Assembly (NCBI RefSeq): GCF_009738185.1
Contig: NZ_CP046509.1
Span: 623,501-687,500 of the forward strand
DNA length: 64,000 bases
From: Erwinia sorbitola
Lineage (GTDB): Bacteria; Pseudomonadota; Gammaproteobacteria; Enterobacterales; Enterobacteriaceae
Reading direction: 5' to 3'
A program made the translations under genes and the position numbers. The notes beneath the pieces were generated by a model. That model ran no database searches. It worked only from the letters and a program-made list of their open reading frames with translations, and had not been told where the DNA came from. Of the stretch, positions 17,628-26,821 are shown in pieces (the first letter of the stretch is position 1; each line of letters begins with the position of its first letter).

Positions 17628-18290
17628 TTAGCCCCCCATGCTGCGGCTGGTGCCAGAGGCACTGCTGCGCTGCATGGATGTTTGTTTAGCAACGGTCTCA
17701 CCAAATCCACCGCGCGTAACGGTGCTGGTGGTGGCCGGTTTCGGTGCGAGGGCAGTTTTAGGAACGGTCATGGTACGGCCCGGGGTTGCTGCACCGTAGC
17801 TCTTGCCGCTGGCATCAACAAACTTACCGTTTGCCGGGCTGCCAGGTGCACGAGAGGTAAACAGCGGCTGCTGCGCGCCCATACCGCCACCCATCATACG
17901 GCCCATCATGTAACCCGCCATCAGTGGCATCCAGAAGCTGCCGCTTGACTGCGATTCTGCATTGGTGGTGCCTACGCCAGCCTGGGCCGGGGCCTGCTGA
18001 CACTGACCTTCGCCGAACTCGGCTACACAATCTTCACGGCTGGCGTATTTAGGTGCCGTTTTAACCGCCTCTTCTTTGGCCTTGTTAAACGCCGTGGTGC
18101 ACTGTTCGCTCTTGCCTGGGTTGGCTGTAGAACAGTCATCAGCATTCTGATACATCGATACCGTTTCATCGGCCTGTTCACATGCGGCCAGCATAAATAC
18201 TGCACTTACCGCCAGTGCTACTGGCGTTAAATGACGTGCGCTCCAGCTTTTGCGAAAGGAGGCATGATTAATTTGTTTAGTCCGTTTCAT
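17628..18290 (-). CDS. ygiB: DUF1190 protein YgiB
   Basis: YgiB/DUF1190 family, function unproven. The 220-residue product has an N-terminal hydrophobic segment (LTPVALAVSAVFMLAACEQ) that reads like a lipoprotein signal with a lipobox-type LAAC, two more cysteine contexts (DDCSTANP, EDCVAEFGEGQC), a Gly/Met-rich stretch (GYMMGRMMGGGMG) and a Ser/Thr-rich C-terminus. ATG at 18290 is chosen over a GTG one codon upstream because AGGA is 9 nt before it. Pairs with ygiC; in E. coli both follow tolC. Confidence 0.92.
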   Translation of the reverse strand: MKRTKQINHASFRKSWSARHLTPVALAVSAVFMLAACEQADETVSMYQNADDCSTANPGKSEQCTTAFNKAKEEAVKTAPKYASREDCVAEFGEGQCQQAPAQAGVGTTNAESQSSGSFWMPLMAGYMMGRMMGGGMGAQQPLFTSRAPGSPANGKFVDASGKSYGAATPGRTMTVPKTALAPKPATTSTVTRGGFGETVAKQTSMQRSSASGTSRSMGG

Positions 18291-18406
18291 CACTTTTCAT
18301 CCTGTGCCCAAAGGTAAGTGCATAGGATAGGGGAACAGCGGTGAAAAATGAAGCGATGAAGCCTTGCAGGATGGGGATCTTTACTTAGCTATACGTTTGA
18401 TTGTGA

Positions 18407-18428
18407 AGGGGCAGCGTTTGCTGCCCCT
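18407..18428 (-). terminator. tolC terminator
   Basis: Perfect 9-bp stem AGGGGCAGC/GCTGCCCCT with a 4-nt loop, 8 bp beyond the tolC stop. It could separate tolC from ygiB-ygiC, or only weaken readthrough, since E. coli has tolC-ygiBC as one transcript. Confidence 0.65.
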
Positions 18429-18435
18429 CAGGAGA

Positions 18436-19914
18436 TTATTGACTGAATGGATTACCGCTGGCGCGAGTCGACGTCTTACTACTCGCCTTGCTGCTGGTAG
18501 GGATAACCTTGCTGGCAGAACGCTGTTCGGCACCGTCCACATTGGCGGTCTGCTGTGCATTTTCCGGGGCGACGATTTCCGGCGAAGTGCCGACATCTTT
18601 GCCCAGGTGATTATTCAACGTTTGCAGATCCTGCTCGTTAAGCGTACCCAGCGCGGATTTAATATTGAGCTGGTTAATCATATAGCTGTAACGGGCGTTA
18701 GCCAGCTGCTGCTTGGCGTTAAACAGCGTGGTGGTGGCATCCAGCACGTCAACGATGGTGCGGGTACCTACTGAGTAACCGGCCTCCATCGCATCCAGTG
18801 AACTCTGCGCAGATACAACGGCCTGTTTGTAGGCATTAATGCTGCTGATAGAGGCATTAACGTTGTTAAACGAAGAGCGTACGGTCTGGATGGTGCTGCG
18901 GTGTGCACTTTCCAGCTGCTCGCTGGCGGAAACAAAGGCGTACTGCGCCTGTTTCACCTGTGAGCTGACTGCACCGCCGCTGTAGAGTGGCAGATTGAAG
19001 CTCAGACCAACCTGGTTACTGCCGCTGATGTTGTCAGTGCTGTTAGGGCTGGCGCGGTCGCCGCCGTAACGGGTATTCGATAATCCGCTGGAAGCGGTCA
19101 GATCCAGCGTTGGCATATGGCCGGTTTCTGATGAACGAATCTGTTCACGTGCCAGATCCTGAGACAGGCGGGCAGAGAGCAGCGACAGGTTGCGGCTTTC
19201 AGCTTCTTTCAACAGCGCATTAACGGGCTGAGGTTTTTCAGTTTGAAAGTTTTCAACGTTCAGCGATGCCAGCGTTGGGTAGTAATTGCCGGTCACCTGA
19301 CGCAGAGTCTCTACCGCATTATCGAGGTCGTTACGCGCGGAAACTTCGCTGGCCAGTACGCTGTCGTACTGTGAGCGGGCGTTCTGCACGTCAGTGATAG
19401 CCACCAGGCCCACATTAAAACGCTGAGTGGTCTGATCCAGTTCACGATAGATAGATTGCTTCTGCGCTTCGGTATAAGAGAGCGTGTCGATGGCATTCAG
19501 TACGTTGAAATAGGCGGTAGCAGTGTTGAGAATCAGGTTCTGCTGGGCTGTCTGATAGGTGACATCCTGAATACCGGCGGTCTTTTCCTGAAGTGTCAGA
19601 GCGCGCCATTTCGACATATCAAAAATGGTTTGAGTTAATTGCAGCGATGCACTTTTTGAGTCGTTGTGGGTATCACGCGCATCGCGGTAACCGCTGTTAT
19701 AGGTGTAGTCAGCGCCCAGACCTAGCTGAGGTAAAAGCGGGCTGCGGGCTTCGTTAATTTTCTCAAAGGCAGCATCACGATCGGCCGCAGAGCTACGAAG
19801 GTCAGGATTTGATAAACGTGCCTGCTGATATACTTGCAGCAGGTTTTCAGCCTGGCTGGCAACACTGAAGCCGCCCAGGCTCAGACCGATGAGTAAAGGG
19901 AGCAGTTTGTTCAT
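18436..19914 (-). CDS. tolC: outer-membrane efflux channel TolC
   Basis: Outer-membrane exit duct shared by tripartite efflux pumps and type I secretion systems. The 492-residue protein (E. coli 493) has a signal peptide MNKLLPLLIGLSLGGFSVASQA, then the duplicated OEP repeats with the conserved stretches INEARSPLLPQLGLGADYTY and VGTRTIVDVLDATT. The start at 19914 is preferred over an ATG two codons upstream because AAGGA is 6 nt away. The C-terminal tail (Ser/Thr/Lys-rich) differs most from E. coli. Confidence 0.97.
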   Translation of the reverse strand: MNKLLPLLIGLSLGGFSVASQAENLLQVYQQARLSNPDLRSSAADRDAAFEKINEARSPLLPQLGLGADYTYNSGYRDARDTHNDSKSASLQLTQTIFDMSKWRALTLQEKTAGIQDVTYQTAQQNLILNTATAYFNVLNAIDTLSYTEAQKQSIYRELDQTTQRFNVGLVAITDVQNARSQYDSVLASEVSARNDLDNAVETLRQVTGNYYPTLASLNVENFQTEKPQPVNALLKEAESRNLSLLSARLSQDLAREQIRSSETGHMPTLDLTASSGLSNTRYGGDRASPNSTDNISGSNQVGLSFNLPLYSGGAVSSQVKQAQYAFVSASEQLESAHRSTIQTVRSSFNNVNASISSINAYKQAVVSAQSSLDAMEAGYSVGTRTIVDVLDATTTLFNAKQQLANARYSYMINQLNIKSALGTLNEQDLQTLNNHLGKDVGTSPEIVAPENAQQTANVDGAEQRSASKVIPTSSKASSKTSTRASGNPFSQ

Positions 19915-20124
19915 TTGCATTCCTTGTAGTGCAGCAAAATTGCTATGGTAGCGCTGACATAGGCCAAAAATTATCGCCGATAATAGCAGACAGTTCCGAT
20001 TAGGTAAGTTGGCTGAAAGTGCCATCTTGCCCTAATTTACTCAAATAAGTTGTTAAGAACCAGACAACTGACGGAATAGTCTTGCACTTTATGTTTTTGC
20101 CACCGCTCAACAGGAGACGTTGTT

Positions 20125-20757
20125 ATGGAAACTGGTAGCAAATACCCAGTGACTTTCACTAAAAACGATGTAGAAATTATTGCACGGGAGACGTTATATC
20201 GCGGTTTTTTTTCGCTCGAACGTTATCGCTTTCGTCATCGCCTGTTTAAGGGCGGGATGAGTGAAGAAGTTTCACGTGAAATTTTTGAGCGCGGCCATGC
20301 TGCGGTGCTGCTACCCTATGACCCTCAGCGCGATGAAGTGGTGTTGATTGAGCAAATTCGTATTGCTGCTTACGATACCAGCCCCACGCCCTGGGTGCTT
20401 GAGCTGGTAGCGGGAATGATTGAGCCGGGTGAAACCCCGGAAGAGGTAGCGCGCAGAGAAGCCGTTGAAGAGGCGGGCCTGACTGCCGGGCGTGTAAAAC
20501 CAATAGTTAACTACCTCTCCAGCGCCGGAGGTACCACCGAGCGGCTGGCGGTGTTTGTAGGTGAAGTGGATGCCAGCGTGGCGCAGGGAAACCACGGCCT
20601 GGAGGAAGAGAATGAGGATATTCTTGTACATGTGGTCAGCCGTAGTCAGGCTTATCAATGGGTGGAACAGGGGAAAATAGATAACGCTGCTGCTGTCATT
20701 GCTTTGCAATGGCTGGAGCTGCACCATAAACAGCTACGCCAAGAGTGGAATCCTTAA
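20125..20757 (+). CDS. nudF: ADP-ribose diphosphatase NudF
   Basis: Nudix hydrolase that splits ADP-ribose to AMP and ribose-5-phosphate. The 210-residue protein (E. coli 209) carries a complete Nudix box, GMIEPGETPEEVARREAVEEAG, near residues 97-118, matching Gx5Ex7REUxEExGU. AGGAGACG precedes the ATG at 20125. It heads the nudF-yqiB-cpdA-yqiA-parE run, divergent from tolC, as in E. coli. Confidence 0.96.
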   Translation: METGSKYPVTFTKNDVEIIARETLYRGFFSLERYRFRHRLFKGGMSEEVSREIFERGHAAVLLPYDPQRDEVVLIEQIRIAAYDTSPTPWVLELVAGMIEPGETPEEVARREAVEEAGLTAGRVKPIVNYLSSAGGTTERLAVFVGEVDASVAQGNHGLEEENEDILVHVVSRSQAYQWVEQGKIDNAAAVIALQWLELHHKQLRQEWNP

Positions 20758-20759
20758 TA

Positions 20760-21182
20760 ATGAAACGCTATGTTCCCGACTTTCCTGAAATGATGCGCGT
20801 CTGTGAAACGAATTTTGCGCAGTTGAGGCGTTTATTGCCGAAGGAGGATCGGGTAGGCGAATCAATGGCGTATCAGGTGAACGGTGCCAGCTATCTGATC
20901 ACTATTCAGGAGTCGACCCGTTACACCACGCTGGTGGAAATCCGGCAAACGGCTCCTGCGGTCAGTTACTGGAGTCTGCCTTCTATGTCGGTTCGTCTTT
21001 ATCATGATGCTATGGTGGCGGAAGTGTGTTCCACTCAGCAGATCTATCGCTTTAAAGCACGTTATGATTATCCTAATAAAAAGCTGCATCAGCGTGACGA
21101 AAAGCACCAGATTAACCAGTTTTTAGCAGACTGGCTGCGCTACTGTTTGTCCCATGGTGCAATAGCCGTTCCGGTATGTTGA
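20760..21182 (+). CDS. yqiB: DUF1249 protein YqiB
   Basis: Conserved enterobacterial protein of unknown function. The 140-residue product equals E. coli YqiB in length and keeps its hallmark stretches SYWSLPSMSVRLYHDAMVAEVC and ARYDYPNKKLHQRDEKHQINQF. The ATG lies two bases after the nudF stop (TAATAATG), so translation is probably coupled. Confidence 0.93.
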   Translation: MKRYVPDFPEMMRVCETNFAQLRRLLPKEDRVGESMAYQVNGASYLITIQESTRYTTLVEIRQTAPAVSYWSLPSMSVRLYHDAMVAEVCSTQQIYRFKARYDYPNKKLHQRDEKHQINQFLADWLRYCLSHGAIAVPVC

Positions 21183-21189
21183 TTGGTTA

Positions 21190-21335
21190 TTCATACCTCT
21201 GGTTGTGTCGGCGCGCTGGTTTGCCGCATAACCCGGCTTCTGCCTGTGGCTCATTCCTTAGGGGTAGCACCAGTGTTGTTCAAAAACGTATTGCGTTTTT
21301 GTTCCGTAACCCGAATTATTTAGAGTAAATAACTG
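21190..21335. repeat. possible degraded palindromic element, yqiB-cpdA
   Basis: This 184-bp gap ends with CCGAATTATTTAGAGTA, close to the terminal sequence of the longer palindromic element at ygiF-glnE, and starts with a weaker match (ATACCTCTGGTTGTG). Nothing inside pairs well, except a small AAAAACG/CGTTTTT hairpin near 21282-21302. Possibly a worn-out copy. Confidence 0.3.
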
Positions 21336-21366
21336 CGACAATTCCAGAGCTAGTTAAGGACTTTGA

Positions 21367-22194
21367 TTGGATAGCCTGTTAAAACTTCCTGTGGCGAGTG
21401 GGTCCAGAGTCAGGATTTTACAGATAACGGATACTCACCTTTTTGCGGGTAAACATGAAACGCTGTTGGGCGTGGATACCTGGGCCAGTTTTGATGCCGT
21501 GCTGGATGCGATCGCAGCGCAGCAGCGGCACTATGATTTGATTGTTGCTACCGGCGACCTGGCTCAGGATCACTCTATTGAGGCCTATCAGCATTTCGCT
21601 GAGGGTATTGCGCGTCTGCCCGCTCCCTGCGTCTGGTTGCCCGGCAATCATGACTTTCAGCCTGCGATGTTTACCACGCTGGCGGCTTCCAGTATTGCCG
21701 ACCAAAAACAGGTGCTGGTTGGGGATCACTGGCAAATAGTGCTGCTGGATAGCCAGGTGTTCGGCGTGCCGCATGGGGAACTGAGCGACTACCAGCTGGA
21801 GTGGCTTGAGTGCGCGCTGGCTGCCGAACCGCAGCGACATACGCTGGTGTTACTCCATCATCATCCGGTGCCTTCAGGCTGCTCGTGGCTGGATCAACAC
21901 AGCCTGCGTAACCCGCATATGCTTGATGTGGTTCTGCAACGTTATCCGCTTGCCAAAACCCTGCTGTGTGGTCATATTCATCAGGAACTTGACCTCGACT
22001 GGCAAGGCCGGCGTGTGCTGGCGTCGCCGTCCACCTGTGTGCAGTTCAAGCCACACTGTACCAATTTCACCATTGACGCTGAACCTCCCGGTTGGCGCTG
22101 GCTTGACCTCTACGACGACGGCCGACTGGAAACTCAGGTACAGCGCCTCGCCACTCGTATGTTTAATCCGGATCTCGATTCAGAAGGATACTGA
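21367..22194 (+). CDS. cpdA: 3',5'-cyclic-AMP phosphodiesterase CpdA
   Basis: Hydrolyses cAMP and so dampens CRP signalling. The 275-residue protein equals E. coli CpdA in length and shows all metallophosphoesterase motifs in order: QITDTHLF, ATGDLAQD, LPGNHDFQ, LLHHHPVP and CGHIHQELD. The start is a TTG codon at 21367 with AAGGA 6-7 nt upstream; no ATG fits the conserved N-terminus (xDSLLKLPVA). It ends 3 bp before yqiA. Confidence 0.95.
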   Translation: MDSLLKLPVASGSRVRILQITDTHLFAGKHETLLGVDTWASFDAVLDAIAAQQRHYDLIVATGDLAQDHSIEAYQHFAEGIARLPAPCVWLPGNHDFQPAMFTTLAASSIADQKQVLVGDHWQIVLLDSQVFGVPHGELSDYQLEWLECALAAEPQRHTLVLLHHHPVPSGCSWLDQHSLRNPHMLDVVLQRYPLAKTLLCGHIHQELDLDWQGRRVLASPSTCVQFKPHCTNFTIDAEPPGWRWLDLYDDGRLETQVQRLATRMFNPDLDSEGY

Positions 22195-22197
22195 CCG

Positions 22198-22776
22198 ATG
22201 CCCACGTTGCTTTATCTGCATGGTTTCAACAGTTCGCCGCAGTCAGCGAAAGCGACACAATTCAAACAGTGGCTGGCAAAACATCGCCCGGATATCACGC
22301 TCTATGTGCCACAGCTTCCTGCGTTCCCATCCGATGCGGCCGCGATGCTTGAGAGTTTTGTCTTGCACGCTTCTGGCGAGCAGCTGGGGATTATCGGCTC
22401 GTCACTGGGCGGCTACTACGCCACCTGGCTATCGCAATGTTTCACTCTGCCTGCGGTAGTGGTTAACCCTGCTGTACGCCCGTTTGAGCTGCTGGCCGAT
22501 TACCTGGGCCACAACGAGAACCCATACACCGGGCAGCAATATGTGTTAGAGTCACGCCATATTTACGATCTAAAAGTGATGCAGATTGACCCGTTAGAGT
22601 CGCCGGATTTACTTTGGCTGTTGCAACAAACGGGTGATGAAGTGCTCGACTACCGTCAGGCCCTGGACTACTACAGCGCCTGCCGCCAGACGGTAGAAGA
22701 GGGCGGAAATCATGCTTTTATCGGATTCGAACGCCATTTCTCTGCAATAATCGACTTCCTGGGTTTTCAGGAGTGA
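22198..22776 (+). CDS. yqiA: YqiA family esterase
   Basis: Alpha/beta-hydrolase esterase active on short acyl esters. The 192-residue protein (E. coli 193) shows the oxyanion strand LYLHGFNSSPQS and nucleophile elbow GSSLGGYYA near residue 65, with HAFIGFE near the C-terminus providing the catalytic His. It starts 3 bp after cpdA and is followed by parE after 53 bp. Confidence 0.94.
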   Translation: MPTLLYLHGFNSSPQSAKATQFKQWLAKHRPDITLYVPQLPAFPSDAAAMLESFVLHASGEQLGIIGSSLGGYYATWLSQCFTLPAVVVNPAVRPFELLADYLGHNENPYTGQQYVLESRHIYDLKVMQIDPLESPDLLWLLQQTGDEVLDYRQALDYYSACRQTVEEGGNHAFIGFERHFSAIIDFLGFQE

Positions 22777-22829
22777 GATAGCCGGAGTCTGGCCACTCAT
22801 ATTTAGCCACCACCAATCAGATTGTTACG

Positions 22830-24725
22830 ATGACTCAATCCAGCTATAACGCTGACTCCATTGAGGTTCTCAGCGGCCTTGAACCCGTGCGTCGCCGCCC
22901 GGGTATGTACACCGATACCGTGCGTCCTAACCATTTAGGCCAGGAAGTGATCGACAACAGCGTGGATGAAGCGCTGGCCGGTCACGCTAAACGCGTGGAA
23001 GTGATTCTGCACGCTGACCAGTCGTTGGAAGTGATCGACGACGGGCGCGGCATGCCGGTGGATATTCACCCTGAAGAGGGCGTGCCGGCCGTTGAGCTGA
23101 TTTTCTGCCGCCTGCATGCCGGCGGTAAGTTCTCCAACAAAAACTATCAGTTCTCCGGCGGCCTGCACGGCGTGGGGATCTCGGTGGTTAATGCCCTGTC
23201 AAAGCGCGTAGAAGTCACCGTTCGCCGTAATGGCGAAGTGCACGAAATGGCGTTTGAAAACGGCGATAAAGTACAGAACCTGACAGTTACCGGCACCGTG
23301 GGTAAACGTAACACCGGTACCCGCGTGCAGTTCTGGCCGGATGAATCCTTCTTCGACAGCCCGCGCTTCTCAGTTTCGCGCCTGAGCCACCTGCTGAAAG
23401 CCAAAGCGGTACTGTGCCCGGGTGTGGAAATTGTCTTCAAAGACAAAGTAAACAATACCGAGCAGACCTGGTGCTACGCCGATGGCCTGACCGACTACCT
23501 GATGGAAGCGGTTAACGGGCTGCCGACGCTGCCGGAAAAAGCCTTTGTAGGTACGTTTGTCGGTGAGGCGGAAGCGGTGGACTGGGCGCTGCTGTGGCTG
23601 CCGGAAGGCGGCGAGCTGCTGACGGAAAGCTACGTTAACCTGATCCCGACCATGCAGGGCGGGACGCACGTTAATGGCCTGCGCCAGGGGCTGCTTGATG
23701 CGATGCGTGACTTCTGCGAATACCGCAATATTTTGCCGCGTGGCGTGAAGCTGTCAGCGGAAGATATCTGGGATCGCTGCGCCTATGTGCTGTCAGTGAA
23801 AATGCAGGATCCGCAGTTTGCCGGGCAGACCAAAGAGCGTCTCTCATCCCGACAGTGCGCGGCCTTCGTTTCTGGCGTAGTGAAAGATGCCTTCAGCCTG
23901 TGGCTGAATCAGAACATTCAGATCGCAGAAATGCTGGCGGAGCTGGCAATATCCAGCGCCCAGCGCCGCCTGCGTGCAGCGAAAAAAGTCGTGCGCAAAA
24001 AGTTGACCAGCGGGCCGGCACTGCCTGGTAAACTGGCCGACTGTTCAGCACAGGATCTAAACCGCACCGAGCTGTTCCTTGTGGAAGGGGATTCTGCGGG
24101 CGGTTCAGCCAAGCAGGCGCGCGATCGTGAATATCAGGCGATCATGCCGCTCAAAGGTAAGATCCTGAATACCTGGGAAGTCTCCTCTGATGAGGTTCTG
24201 GCATCGCAGGAAGTGCATGATATTTCGGTGGCGATCGGCATCGATCCGGACAGTGACGATCTGACCCAGCTGCGTTACGGCAAGATCTGCATTCTTGCGG
24301 ATGCGGACTCCGATGGTCTGCATATTGCCACACTGCTGTGCGCGCTGTTTGTGCGCCACTTCAGCACGCTGGTAAAAAATGGTCACGTTTATGTTGCGAT
24401 GCCGCCGCTTTACCGCATCGATCTTGGCAAAGAAGTCCATTACGCGCTGGATGAAGAGGAGAAAACCATCATCCTTGAGAAACTTAAGCGCAAAAAAGGC
24501 AAGCCGGGCGTACAGCGCTTTAAAGGTCTGGGTGAAATGAACCCGCTACAGCTGCGTGAAACTACGCTCGATCCCAATACGCGCCGCCTGGTGCAGTTAA
24601 CCATTAGCGATGAGGATCTGCCACATACCATGGCAGTGATGGATATGCTGTTGGCGAAGAAGCGCTCTGAAGACCGCCGCAACTGGTTACAGGAAAAAGG
24701 CGATACTGCCGAAATCGAAGTGTAA
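22830..24725 (+). CDS. parE: DNA topoisomerase IV subunit B
   Basis: ATPase subunit of topoisomerase IV, which decatenates daughter chromosomes. The 631-residue protein (E. coli 630) has GHKL ATP-binding motifs DNSVDEALAGHA, DDGRGMPVD and GLHGVGISVVNALS, then the TOPRIM motifs EGDSAGGSA and DADSDGLHI, and RFKGLGEMNP near the end. Its partner parC lies about 9 kb downstream in this window. Confidence 0.98.
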   Translation: MTQSSYNADSIEVLSGLEPVRRRPGMYTDTVRPNHLGQEVIDNSVDEALAGHAKRVEVILHADQSLEVIDDGRGMPVDIHPEEGVPAVELIFCRLHAGGKFSNKNYQFSGGLHGVGISVVNALSKRVEVTVRRNGEVHEMAFENGDKVQNLTVTGTVGKRNTGTRVQFWPDESFFDSPRFSVSRLSHLLKAKAVLCPGVEIVFKDKVNNTEQTWCYADGLTDYLMEAVNGLPTLPEKAFVGTFVGEAEAVDWALLWLPEGGELLTESYVNLIPTMQGGTHVNGLRQGLLDAMRDFCEYRNILPRGVKLSAEDIWDRCAYVLSVKMQDPQFAGQTKERLSSRQCAAFVSGVVKDAFSLWLNQNIQIAEMLAELAISSAQRRLRAAKKVVRKKLTSGPALPGKLADCSAQDLNRTELFLVEGDSAGGSAKQARDREYQAIMPLKGKILNTWEVSSDEVLASQEVHDISVAIGIDPDSDDLTQLRYGKICILADADSDGLHIATLLCALFVRHFSTLVKNGHVYVAMPPLYRIDLGKEVHYALDEEEKTIILEKLKRKKGKPGVQRFKGLGEMNPLQLRETTLDPNTRRLVQLTISDEDLPHTMAVMDMLLAKKRSEDRRNWLQEKGDTAEIEV

Positions 24726-24749
24726 CCAACCCCGGTGCAGTCATTGTCG

Positions 24750-24773
24750 GGGGCGACGTTTATCCGTCGCCCC
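24750..24773 (+). terminator. parE terminator
   Basis: Perfect 9-bp stem GGGGCGACG/CGTCGCCCC with a 6-nt loop, 24 bp after the parE stop. No clear T-run follows. Confidence 0.6.
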
Positions 24774-24800
24774 TATCACCCCTCAGCCGAAGATCCGCCA

Positions 24801-25704
24801 TTGAAAATCACCCTTGAAGAGCTGCGTGCGTGGGTTGTTGTGGTCGATACCGGTTCGATCACCCGCGGCAGCGGAACAGCTTAATCAGACCACCTCCGGC
24901 ATCAGCCGCGCCCTCAGCAGGCTGGAAAGCAAACTGCAAACCACACTGCTGCATCGTACCACCCGCCGTATTGCGATGACCGAAGAGGGGCAGATCTTTC
25001 TTGAGCACGCGCGTCAGATCATCCGTTCGGTGGAGGCCGCCGAAGAGCAGATTGCCCAGCGGCGCGAGATCCCATCCGGCCGGCTGCGTGTCAATGCTGC
25101 TACGCCGTTTATGCTGCATGTCATTGTGCCGCTGATGGCCGAGTTCTCACGTCGTTTTCCGCTGATCCAGCTGGAGCTGAATACTGATGAGGTGGTGATC
25201 GACCTGCTGGAGCAGCAGACTGATATCGCCATCCGCATTGGCGAACTACGCGACTCCACCATGCATGCCCGTGCCCTCGGCAGCAGCAGACTGCGGCTGA
25301 TGGCCAGCCCGGCATATCTGGAAGAGTTCGGCGTGCCGCAGAGCGTGGCGGAAATGGTAGATAAACACCGCCTGCTTGGCTTCTGCAATCTTGAACAGCA
25401 CAATATCTGGCCGGTATGGCGTTCGGAGGGGGAATTTTTACACATCAAACCAACGGTGATGGCATCAAGCGGTGAAACGCTGCGCCAGCTGGCCGTGAAT
25501 GGTATGGGTATTGCCCGGGTATCAGATTTTCTCAGCCGCGAAGATTTGGCTTCAGGCAGACTGGTACCGGTACTGGAGGCTGAAACCCGTGAGATGTACC
25601 ATCCTATCCACGCTGTTTACTACCGCAACAGTACGCTTTCAGCGCGTATCAGCTGCTTCCTCGATTATCTCAGCGAACAGTTCGCCAGCAAAACACTGCT
25701 GTAA
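24801..25704 (+). pseudogene. LysR-family regulator with +1 frameshift
   Basis: A LysR-type transcriptional regulator of about 300 residues. The winged helix-turn-helix starts in one frame from TTG at 24801 (xKITLEELRAWVVVVDTGSIT) and continues in the next frame as AAAEQLNQTTSGISRALSRLE and the rest of the protein to 25704. The two join if one C is removed from the CCC at 24862-24864. As written the first frame stops after 27 codons. The substrate-binding domain is intact (about residues 90-290). The gene is convergent with mdaB-ygiN, so it may once have regulated that quinone pair, but this is only positional. It could also be a sequencing error. Confidence 0.8.
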
Positions 25705-25709
25705 AAAAA

Positions 25710-25731
25710 GGCGAACCAAAGACGGTTCGCC
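25710..25731 (-). terminator. mdaB-ygiN terminator
   Basis: GGCGAACC/GGTTCGCC perfect 8-bp stem with a 6-nt loop, followed on the minus strand by seven Ts (25709-25703). A standard intrinsic terminator lying just past the LysR stop codon. Confidence 0.85.
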
Positions 25732-25755
25732 CGATGATTTACCCGATCCTGACCG

Positions 25756-26064
25756 CTACTGCGCGGGTTCCAGTACATAGATTTTCACATCCACCACATC
25801 ATCTTTAATGGCGGTACGGTGTGCTTCCATATGGTCAGTCTGCTGATGCTGTTCAAGATGGCGCAGTGATTCCCACTGTTCGACCATAAAAATCGAGTCC
25901 GGAGAATACTGTTTCCACGGCACCTGCGCTTTATGGTCAATCAGCGCCTGGTAACTACCGCAGCCCTCTTCATCCAGCACGGTTGGGGTGAGCTTCTCAA
26001 TCGCATGTAAAACGGCAGTACGTCGTCCTGGTTTGATACAAATTTCTGCGATGACGGTCAGCAT
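25756..26064 (-). CDS. ygiN: quinol monooxygenase YgiN
   Basis: Small ABM-fold monooxygenase that, with MdaB, can cycle quinone and quinol. The 102-residue product (E. coli 104) starts MLTVIAEICIKPGRR and keeps the motifs SIFMVEQWESLRHLEQHQQTDHM. It lies 44 bp after mdaB on the same strand, the same pair order as in E. coli, and ends at an intrinsic terminator. Confidence 0.93.
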   Translation of the reverse strand: MLTVIAEICIKPGRRTAVLHAIEKLTPTVLDEEGCGSYQALIDHKAQVPWKQYSPDSIFMVEQWESLRHLEQHQQTDHMEAHRTAIKDDVVDVKIYVLEPAQ

Positions 26065-26108
26065 ACTGTTTCCTTTTACTCGATGTAACTCGATGGGTGA
26101 GTCTTTAG

Positions 26109-26690
26109 TTAAGCAAAAATCGCGCTCAGATGAGTCCGATAGCGTGCGATATCGCCCTCAATATCCGGTTGTTTGATAACATCGTTACAGATAAAGGTCG
26201 GCAGAGGATCCATGCCGAGGAACTGATTCGCCTTGTGGAAATGCAGATAGACGCCATCAACGCCCACGCCTTCAAAGAACTGTTCCGGGTCGGTAAAGGC
26301 CTGTAATGGTGCATTCCAGGTCAGCGACAGCATATAGGTTTTACCCTGTAACAGGCCACCGGAGCCATATTTTTTTGCAGCGTCGGAGCGGGTACGGCCA
26401 TCGCTGGCATACAGTTTACCGTGGCCTTCGGTGAATACTTCATCGATATATTTTTTCAGCGTCCAGGGTTCGCCCATCCACCAGCCCGGCATCTGATAGA
26501 TAATGGTATCTGCGGCGAGGTATTTTTCAATCTCGTCGGCGACCACGTAACCGTCGTCCAGTACGGTCACATCAACCTGGTGACCCGCGTCACGCAGAAA
26601 GCTGGCGGCAACGTTAGTCAGGGTATGGTTCAGCTCGCCTTTTGAGTGGGCGAAGGCTTTTCCTGCATCAATAATTAAAATCTTGCTCAT
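26109..26690 (-). CDS. mdaB: NADPH:quinone oxidoreductase MdaB
   Basis: Flavodoxin-fold FAD enzyme that reduces quinones by two electrons, limiting redox cycling. The 193-residue protein equals E. coli MdaB in length and shows QMPGWWMGEPWTLKKYIDEVF, GKLYASDGRTR and YGSGGLLQGK. The start at 26690 (MSKILIIDAGKAFAHS) matches the family; the frame runs open farther upstream but that part overlaps the divergent pheC-like gene. First gene of mdaB-ygiN. Confidence 0.94.
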   Translation of the reverse strand: MSKILIIDAGKAFAHSKGELNHTLTNVAASFLRDAGHQVDVTVLDDGYVVADEIEKYLAADTIIYQMPGWWMGEPWTLKKYIDEVFTEGHGKLYASDGRTRSDAAKKYGSGGLLQGKTYMLSLTWNAPLQAFTDPEQFFEGVGVDGVYLHFHKANQFLGMDPLPTFICNDVIKQPDIEGDIARYRTHLSAIFA

Positions 26691-26821
26691 AAATTTGTCT
26701 CGGCTGTGTGCAATTTCGTAGAGTGTAATGGACAAGAGTACAAAGAAAAATGTGGTATTGATCACAATACTATTGCGTTTTAAGCAACAATGCGTGCGCT
26801 GATAATAACAATGAGAGAAAT

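Noticed and set aside
21806..22459. 217-codon frame overlapping cpdA and yqiA
   Set aside because: Shadow frame of two well-identified genes; composition (Arg/Cys/Trp-rich) is not protein-like.
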